The position numbers were made by a program, and so were the translations under genes. Below, one piece after another: positions 5,853-10,784 of a stretch of DNA of 10,784 bases. The DNA lies in NCBI GenBank assembly GCA_002506745.1, contig DAYE01000049.1:1-10784 (forward strand). The letters are read 5' to 3'. The stretch's first letter is position 1. Each line of letters opens with the position of its first letter. The DNA comes from Euryarchaeota archaeon UBA33 (GTDB lineage: Archaea; Thermoplasmatota; E2; DHVEG-1). Under the pieces are notes generated by a model. The model did not search any database and had not been told where the DNA came from. It was given only the letters and a program-made list of their open reading frames with translations.

Positions 5853-7235
5853 TTAGCGGTAACCAGTGATGACAAACTGCGATGGATCAACCTTGGAAAT
5901 GATCCGGGGGCCGCGGGAGTCAATTGCGTCCACCTCATGGACTGTTACGGTGACTTGGGGACCCACCTTTGTTTGGAACCCCTGCTTAAGAAATGCACAG
6001 ACCTCTGCTACAGAAGGACCTACCGAGCGTAATTGTTCATCGACGAGAACGTCAATTTCTACTGTGTTCAAATCGTGTTGAACGATCCGCGTATTCTTCA
6101 CTTTGTTCGTTCGCAGTTCATAGAGTAACCGGCTATAAATCTCAGAAAAGGAGGACGCAAGAAGTACGGTTCCATCTGGTAAATAAATCGCTAGATCGTC
6201 ACGACCGTAGATTTTCTTGATAAGACCACCGGCCATACCGCATCTACACGTCGAATCAAGCGGGGCGACAATATCGTTTATGGCGTTGTACCGAATGATC
6301 GGTGTTCCTCCGCCGAACAGTTTCGTGATGACAAGATGGCCTGCTTCCCCTGAGCGTACCGGAATTCCCTTGTTCAAGAACTCTGGGTACACTAAATCAG
6401 CCATGATATGATAATTGCCGTGTCTGCATTTAAACCCGATGAGCCCTGATTCAGTCGCCCCATAGACCTCAAAGACGTGCGTCCCGAACGATTTCTCAAT
6501 GAAGGTCTTCAGCGATGGATCAAGGACTGAACCGGTAGCTCCGATATGGGCTGGTGAAATATCCGCACCCAGCCCCGTCTGCTTCAGCACCGCCAGGTGG
6601 CTAAGAATACCGACATACCCGCCGATAAACTCAGGATGAAACGCGTTAATCTGAGAGATCAGTTGTTGTGGGTCATCGTTCGTATTGAGCCATTGAATAT
6701 TCTTGAACCGTGACATGATGTTGAACCGTGGCTGCACCCCTCGAGTGACATAGCCGCTCTCTGCAGTGTGGGACGCAAAATCACCGATGATCGTTATCCT
6801 GTTCTTCCAGATGCTCATCCCATACTCATGAAGGGTTCGGACATACGCAAAAAGGCCCATCACAATATCGTAGAGGTCAACATACAACGGCAGTGATTTC
6901 CCTGTCGTCCCTGAGGTTGCGACCTCGACAAGCTGGTCTTTGTTCTTTGTCGATGAGATAATACCTGCAGGGTAGTACTGTTTGATATCGTCTTTTGTCA
7001 TGAAAGGAAGCTTCCTAAGGTCATTGATACCAGTGACATCAGTCGATTGAACGCCAGCCGCTTGGTATTTTTCTTGATAGAGGGGGACCGTTGAAGCAAA
7101 ATGAAGCATCTTTCGGACCTGCGTATTTTGAAATGCTCTGAGCCCCTCCTCATCGAGTCTGTGTAACCGGTCAATGTCGAAGAGGTAGCTTTTCAGAATC
7201 TTCGCAATAAACAGGGGGTTGTAGAATTGGTTCAT
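5853..7235 (-). CDS. PaaK-like adenylate-forming enzyme (phenylacetate-CoA ligase / coenzyme F390 synthetase family)
   Basis: The 460-residue product belongs to the ANL superfamily. Visible motifs are the ATP loop ATSGTTGKSLP (107-117), EVYGATESG (256-264), IIRYNAIND (313-321), YGRDDLAIYLPDG (343-355) and a C-terminal RGPRIISKVDPS with a lysine (K448) that may serve as the adenylation lysine. C270 in CRHG and C330-R-C332-G could bind a metal. Length and motifs fit the PaaK/FtsA-F390 synthetase/CapK group, which activates a carboxylate (or F420 phosphate) with ATP; the substrate cannot be read here. TTG 7256 would add seven residues, but it lies almost on the TATA element at 7270-7276, so ATG 7235 with a short leader is preferred. 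It is divergent from a B12 radical SAM gene, which suggests shared regulation and perhaps a common pathway. The insertion sequence lies 120 bp downstream. Confidence 0.85.
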   Translation of the reverse strand: MNQFYNPLFIAKILKSYLFDIDRLHRLDEEGLRAFQNTQVRKMLHFASTVPLYQEKYQAAGVQSTDVTGINDLRKLPFMTKDDIKQYYPAGIISSTKNKDQLVEVATSGTTGKSLPLYVDLYDIVMGLFAYVRTLHEYGMSIWKNRITIIGDFASHTAESGYVTRGVQPRFNIMSRFKNIQWLNTNDDPQQLISQINAFHPEFIGGYVGILSHLAVLKQTGLGADISPAHIGATGSVLDPSLKTFIEKSFGTHVFEVYGATESGLIGFKCRHGNYHIMADLVYPEFLNKGIPVRSGEAGHLVITKLFGGGTPIIRYNAINDIVAPLDSTCRCGMAGGLIKKIYGRDDLAIYLPDGTVLLASSFSEIYSRLLYELRTNKVKNTRIVQHDLNTVEIDVLVDEQLRSVGPSVAEVCAFLKQGFQTKVGPQVTVTVHEVDAIDSRGPRIISKVDPSQFVITGYR

Positions 7236-7303
7236 ACTTGCCAAGTGGGCTTGCAATAGGTACGATTCCTTAAATAGCTGTCTCTCTTTTCCTCACAAGA
7301 AGA
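7236..7303. promoter_or_regulatory. Bidirectional promoter with one shared TATA-like element
   Basis: The 68-bp gap between two divergent starts has one clear AT box, CCTTAAATAG on the plus strand and CTATTTAAGG on the minus (core 7270-7276). It is centred about 31 bp from the plus-strand ATG at 7304 and 38 bp from the minus-strand ATG at 7235. These are the distances expected for leaderless or nearly leaderless archaeal transcripts in both directions. No clear ribosome binding site precedes either ATG, which agrees with this. Confidence 0.55.
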
Positions 7304-8650
7304 ATGAACATCCTTATCGTTGAAACCGTGTGGATGGGGAGTGCATCCTACAAATTCCTCGATAAAACATTGCTCACTGCGTTCTCCATTCTCCCAACCT
7401 TGCAGGCCCGCGAGATCGCTGCAATCACCCCGAAAAATCACACGGTCTCCATCGTCAATGAACGGTACACTCCTATCGATTTTCAAAAAAATTATGATGT
7501 GGTTCATATCAATTTTGTCACCTCGACAGCACCACATGCCTATGAAATCGCAGACAGGTTCCGAAAAAACAAGGCTCTTGTTGTTCTCAGCGGGCTGCAT
7601 GCCTCAGGGATCCCTGAGGAAGCGAAACAACATTCTGATAGTGTACTCATCGGAAGACCTGAGCTTGCATGGCTCGTTGCATTACAGGATATCGAGCAGC
7701 ACAAGATCAAACCGTTCTATCAGGCACCACCATTCGAAACATCAACGCGTCTTCCTCCCACCATGATTTCACTACCAGGGTTTGTTATCACCGGCGCGCT
7801 CGAGGCGACCAGGGGATGTCCTTATCAATGTGACTTCTGTCCGGAGACCAACATCCCTGGTGGGTCCCAATACTACGAACGTCCTATCGATGATGTGATT
7901 ACGGAAATGAAAACAATTCCACAAAAAACTCTCATGTTTTATGACAACTCGCTTACTATTCACCCTGAGTACACAAAAGAGTTGTTCAGAAAAATGAAGG
8001 GACTGCATAAGCGCTTCTTCTGCAACGGGAACGTTGATGTGCTCGCGCGCGACCCAGAACTCGTTCATCTCTCAAAGGAGGCAGGATGTGTCGCTTGGCT
8101 CATCGGGTTCGAATCCGTGTCCCAAGAGACGCTTGATGCGATCGGGAAAAAGACCAACCGTGTCGACGAATATACCCAGGCAGTTCACAACATCCATAGA
8201 CATGGAATGGCGGTCATCGGCTGTTTCATATTTGGGTTTGATACGGATACACCAGCGGTTTTTAAAGAGACCCTCAAGGTCATCAAGAAGCTAAAAATCG
8301 ACATTGCTGATTTCTCAATACTCACACCGTTCCCTGGTACCCTTCTGTTCAAACAGCTTGAACAACAAGGCAGAATACTGACCAAAGACTGGAAAAACTA
8401 TAATTTAAAAACCGTCGTGTTTACCCCGCAACAGATGATCCCTGAAGAATTACTCGCTGGCGTACAACAGATGTATACTGAGTTCTACACTCCTTTGTAT
8501 GCTTTTAAAAGAATCCTTAGAAATCTGGACAATGGTTTCTATGCGTTTTTTGTCGTATTTTCCCGCACTATCATCGCAATCATGAACAGCAGGCGGGTGT
8601 TCACCAAAGTAAAAAAAAGTAAAGGTTTTAAAAAACCCACCATGCCTTGA
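7304..8650 (+). CDS. B12-binding radical SAM protein (class B-like)
   Basis: The 448-residue product has an N-terminal cobalamin-binding-like Rossmann domain (1-125; MNILIVE, with SGLHASG at 96-102 in the place of the usual GGxHxT loop). A radical SAM barrel follows with C172-PYQ-C176-DF-C179 binding the [4Fe-4S] cluster that cleaves S-adenosylmethionine. Further matches are the NSLTIHPEY strand (215-223), GCVAWLIGFES (261-271) and FSILTPFPGT (337-346). A basic, partly hydrophobic C-terminal tail (398-448) ends in a lysine-rich stretch. The architecture is that of class B radical SAM methylases and relatives such as BchE, HpnP and archaeal lipid-modifying enzymes; which reaction it performs is not evident. 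Histidine ligation of cobalamin is uncertain because the usual DxHxxG motif is absent, as in many of this class. Its end overlaps the convergent downstream gene by 23 bp. Confidence 0.85.
   Translation: MNILIVETVWMGSASYKFLDKTLLTAFSILPTLQAREIAAITPKNHTVSIVNERYTPIDFQKNYDVVHINFVTSTAPHAYEIADRFRKNKALVVLSGLHASGIPEEAKQHSDSVLIGRPELAWLVALQDIEQHKIKPFYQAPPFETSTRLPPTMISLPGFVITGALEATRGCPYQCDFCPETNIPGGSQYYERPIDDVITEMKTIPQKTLMFYDNSLTIHPEYTKELFRKMKGLHKRFFCNGNVDVLARDPELVHLSKEAGCVAWLIGFESVSQETLDAIGKKTNRVDEYTQAVHNIHRHGMAVIGCFIFGFDTDTPAVFKETLKVIKKLKIDIADFSILTPFPGTLLFKQLEQQGRILTKDWKNYNLKTVVFTPQQMIPEELLAGVQQMYTEFYTPLYAFKRILRNLDNGFYAFFVVFSRTIIAIMNSRRVFTKVKKSKGFKKPTMP
8609..8620 (-). terminator. Oligo-T terminator of the Ig/thioredoxin-like surface protein gene
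   Basis: On the minus strand a run of eight T (8611-8618) lies about 10 nt after the stop codon at 8628-8630. It fits intrinsic U-tract termination in archaea. The signal lies inside the 3' end of the convergent radical SAM gene, where it encodes the lysine-rich tail VKKSK. Confidence 0.5.
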
Positions 8651-10157
8651 CGATGATACTTGCAGTCGCAGTTTTATTCGTATCATCATAGGCTTTAGCC
8701 ATGATGGTGTACTTGTGAGGAATAAGAGGATTTTTAAAGAATTTCACTGACGGGGTCCAATTATACGGTGGTGAGGTCATGTTTGCTACGAGCTTACCAT
8801 TGAGGTAAAACTCGACTTTCGCTATCCCTGAGTCGTCCTTTGCGTATGCACTAATCGTGGTCTTTCCTATAATATGAGTATTTTTCAGCAGACGATTTTT
8901 ATAGAACAATTGGAATTTGAGATTCCCACGGATGTAGAACTTACCTTTTTGGGGTGAAACAATCCCTACCTCAGGTGGAAGGTTCCTTTCTCCTTTTACG
9001 ACGTAGGTCGCATTCACCGCATCTACATAATGGGCGGTGAAGGGATTCCGGTTTGGTGGTGCAGAATGGGACTCATGCCCCGTGGTGTTAAACACAGCGG
9101 CAATCACCTTGAGATTCTCGTAATCAAGGCTTCCCACAGACCAATTGGCGGTAAATGATTTCTGACCTTTCTCTGGAACAGTTATCTCTTGGTTGATGAT
9201 GAAATCAACAAACGCGTTCCGATATTTCTGGCCGTTGTAATTGTTAAAGCTTGAGGAGATGATCTCCAAAAGATATACACGTAGAGTCCCGATGTACGGA
9301 ACCGATTCGTTATTTTCGACCAATGCAACGACATGAATATCCTTTGTGGCATTTTGATAATCTGCAGTGACTGTCACCCGCACTTGTGGGACCGGCCTGT
9401 TTTGCGCGGAAAGTATAGCAGTGGTATAATTGATTTCTGGAATAAGGCCACCGAAAAGCACGTTGTATCCCCCGTCAATATAGACGGTCGGATCACCAGA
9501 TCGATTGTAGTCCGTGTTAATATAGTCGGCAGCCTTGCTGTTGTCAATGACCATACTCACGTAATAAAACAGGTTTTGATATAAGGGGGAGGATTCAAGA
9601 TCTTCCAGGATGCTCCCAACGTTTGGACAGAAATGGCACGTCGTTGCAGTTGATTCTTCGATGAACACCTGATGCGTGAACGTTTTGTTCCCGCTCTGAT
9701 TTCCATCGCTTCCTCCAGGGATGACTGTGATAATAAAATAGGAATTTCCATCAACAGAAGGATCTCCGACCGGACCATTTCCCGCAGCGTCATTAACGGT
9801 GACATAGTAGTAATAATTTTCAGTTGCAGTCGTAGGTATTGAAATGGATGCACTCCCAGTTAATATCGAAGCAGAATCCCATGTTGAGGCTCCAGCTGTT
9901 TTGGAGTAGAGTGTCGCGTCTGTCACTGCCACGTTATCGGAGAATTCTGCGGTAATCGTGACGATCTGACCAGCGATGACAGTCGCATTTCCTGTGACAA
10001 AGGTAATCGTTGGTGGCTCGGTGTCGGTTTCGTTATGCTGGTGGTCATTATCGTTGTTATCGTTGGTTCCACCATAGAAGTAATAGAGGCTGTACCCTGT
10101 GGTACCGATGAGGAGCGCTGCTAGGACGATGACAAGAAATTTCATGGTTAGTTTCAT
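8628..10157 (-). CDS. Surface protein with Ig-like domains and an Omp28/thioredoxin-like CHFC domain
   Basis: The 509-residue product has an N-terminal signal anchor (MKLTMKFLVIVLAALLIGTT) and an acidic asparagine-rich linker (31-47). An Ig-like domain (48-145, EPPTITFV to YFIITV) follows. Next comes a thioredoxin-like domain (160-240) with C174-HF-C177-P preceded by FIEESTAT, and a cis-proline candidate in GDPTVYIDG (P223), the layout of Omp28-type proteins. A beta-rich part (255-390) and a second Ig-like domain (394-505; KVEFYLNGKLVANMTSPPYN) complete it. About 14 N-glycosylation sequons fit an exposed archaeal protein. The last domain resembles C-terminal Ig domains common in Thermoplasmatota surface proteins. 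Earlier in-frame ATGs reach 10247, but ATG 10157 sits about 30 nt after a TTTAAATATT box and starts a clean signal anchor; ATG 10145 is an alternative. It may be a thiol-disulfide partner or client of the redox cluster. Confidence 0.82.
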   Translation of the reverse strand: MKLTMKFLVIVLAALLIGTTGYSLYYFYGGTNDNNDNDHQHNETDTEPPTITFVTGNATVIAGQIVTITAEFSDNVAVTDATLYSKTAGASTWDSASILTGSASISIPTTATENYYYYVTVNDAAGNGPVGDPSVDGNSYFIITVIPGGSDGNQSGNKTFTHQVFIEESTATTCHFCPNVGSILEDLESSPLYQNLFYYVSMVIDNSKAADYINTDYNRSGDPTVYIDGGYNVLFGGLIPEINYTTAILSAQNRPVPQVRVTVTADYQNATKDIHVVALVENNESVPYIGTLRVYLLEIISSSFNNYNGQKYRNAFVDFIINQEITVPEKGQKSFTANWSVGSLDYENLKVIAAVFNTTGHESHSAPPNRNPFTAHYVDAVNATYVVKGERNLPPEVGIVSPQKGKFYIRGNLKFQLFYKNRLLKNTHIIGKTTISAYAKDDSGIAKVEFYLNGKLVANMTSPPYNWTPSVKFFKNPLIPHKYTIMAKAYDDTNKTATASIIVKAWWVF

Positions 10158-10286
10158 ATCTTGTAATAAATATACACGTGCATAATATTTAAATTTACTG
10201 TTGTATATGTATTTAAAAGCACAGGAAGCAATTGAAATTTTTTTCAAAGTAATCGAGATTGGGACGATCTTGTGAAAAAGATCCTG
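10158..10286 (-). promoter_or_regulatory. Promoter region of the surface-protein gene
   Basis: This 129-bp gap has, on the minus strand, AAATTTAAATATT (about 10184-10196), about 30 nt before ATG 10157, and a second AT box GTATATTTATT nearer the start. No ribosome binding site is seen, so a leaderless transcript is likely. No small gene was found in the gap. Confidence 0.45.
10266..10283 (-). terminator. Possible hairpin/U-tract terminator after the MutY-like gene
   Basis: GATCTT (10266-10271) and AAGATC (10278-10283) can pair around a six-base loop just 3 nt after the stop codon at 10287-10289. On the minus strand it carries a T5 run. The stem is short, so this is tentative. Confidence 0.3.
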
Positions 10287-10784
10287 TTATTCTTTGAGAT
10301 GGTACCGGTCGTTCTTACGAGAGATAATACCTTCGTGGGCGAGTTTATCGAGAATGATCTGAAGTCTCGGCTCATCGACCTCAAAAAGTTTCTTTATCTG
10401 TGCAAAACCTTGGTCTTTTTGTAGCAGCAGGCGTATGATGCGGCCTCGCAGCTGTCGGTCTGACTCCTCGAATCGCGGTTGTTTTGTTTTTGGTGGTATT
10501 CCTGTTTTTCGTGCGGTGAGATGAAGAGCCCCATAGTCCATTAAGGCGTTGTGCCAGTCTCTGCTTCGACCCTTGGGAAGACATCGCTGGGCAAGCCCCC
10601 AAATGGTTTTCTCTGAGACGGTTTCGGGGAGGCTGAATTCATGGATGAAAATCCTGCGGATGTTCGTGTCAACAGTGACAAGGTCAGCATTGGTTGCAAA
10701 GATGAGTACAGCTTGCGAGGTGTACCGTCCGACACCGGGAATCGCTTCATAGTGATGCATTGCCGGGATCACATCTCCATTGAA
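10287..10784 (-). CDS. MutY-type DNA glycosylase lacking the 4Fe-4S cysteines, N-terminus cut by window edge
   Basis: The frame is open to the right edge, and 165 C-terminal residues are visible. They include the helix-hairpin-helix IPGVGRYTSQA and the catalytic aspartate region VTVDTNIRRIF (HhH-GPD superfamily). The GVGRYTS form has Y where endonuclease III has its lysine, which points to a monofunctional MutY-type adenine glycosylase that removes A opposite 8-oxoguanine. After MDYGALHLTARKTGIPPKTK no cysteine is found, although this is where MutY and Nth normally hold C-x6-C-x2-C-x5-C. The cluster loop is therefore absent. A RFEESDRQLRG linker and a winged-helix-like domain (LLLQKDQGFAQIKKLFEVDEP to the end) follow, as in some MutY-type proteins of actinobacteria and archaea. 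A GTG at 10772 is not the real start because it would remove most of the glycosylase fold. Confidence 0.82.
   Translation of the reverse strand, partial: FNGDVIPAMHHYEAIPGVGRYTSQAVLIFATNADLVTVDTNIRRIFIHEFSLPETVSEKTIWGLAQRCLPKGRSRDWHNALMDYGALHLTARKTGIPPKTKQPRFEESDRQLRGRIIRLLLQKDQGFAQIKKLFEVDEPRLQIILDKLAHEGIISRKNDRYHLKE

Noticed and set aside
5757..6411. Plus-strand frames of 64-91 codons right of the insertion sequence
   Set aside because: They are mostly antisense to the PaaK-like gene, which carries the full set of adenylation motifs.
9333..9853. Frames overlapping the Ig/thioredoxin-like gene on both strands
   Set aside because: They are shadows; the 509-residue frame has a signal anchor, domain structure and sequons.
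1..10784. CRISPR arrays, tRNA and rRNA genes
   Set aside because: No regularly spaced direct repeats and no tRNA- or rRNA-like segments were seen by eye; the only clear repeats belong to the insertion sequence.

Overview
The window looks archaeal, most likely a Euryarchaeota or Thermoplasmatota-type genome of moderate GC. The signs are AT-rich TATA-like boxes 25-40 nt before several starts, starts without a ribosome binding site that suggest leaderless transcripts, a PGF-CTERM-like sorting tail, surface proteins rich in N-glycosylation sequons with Ig-like domains, and oligo-T runs after stop codons. The lineage call is an inference from gene style; no rRNA or tRNA gene is present.

Layout. 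Positions 1-1032 (minus) hold an HD-superfamily phosphohydrolase cut by the left edge. Divergent to it, 1171-4436 (plus) is a tight six-gene cluster: a glutaredoxin-like protein, a thioredoxin, a TlpA/ResA-like lipoprotein, a secreted protein with a PGF-CTERM-like tail, a four-helix membrane polyferredoxin of the NapH type, and a membrane-anchored thioredoxin-like protein with two CxxC motifs. A 54-residue cysteine-bearing protein (4473-4637, minus) follows. At 4708-5732 lies an IS4/IS5-type insertion sequence with terminal inverted repeats, a 9-bp target duplication and a transposase broken by two frame changes.

From 5853 a PaaK-like adenylate-forming enzyme (minus) and a B12-binding radical SAM protein (plus) diverge from what looks like one shared TATA element. 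Convergent with the radical SAM gene, and overlapping it by 23 bp, is a 509-residue surface protein with Ig-like domains around an Omp28/thioredoxin-like CHFC domain. The right edge cuts a MutY-type DNA glycosylase that lacks the usual iron-sulphur cysteines.

How the genes may work together. Five of the 11 non-IS genes carry thioredoxin-fold CxxC signatures, three of them predicted outside the cytoplasm. The cluster's only integral membrane protein with several helices is a polyferredoxin, and no CcdA/DsbD-type gene is visible. The main idea raised here is that cytoplasmic thiol or ferredoxin electrons cross the membrane through the polyferredoxin to the lipoprotein and the double-CxxC protein, forming an extracytoplasmic thiol-reducing system. 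This is inferred from gene order and motifs, not shown.
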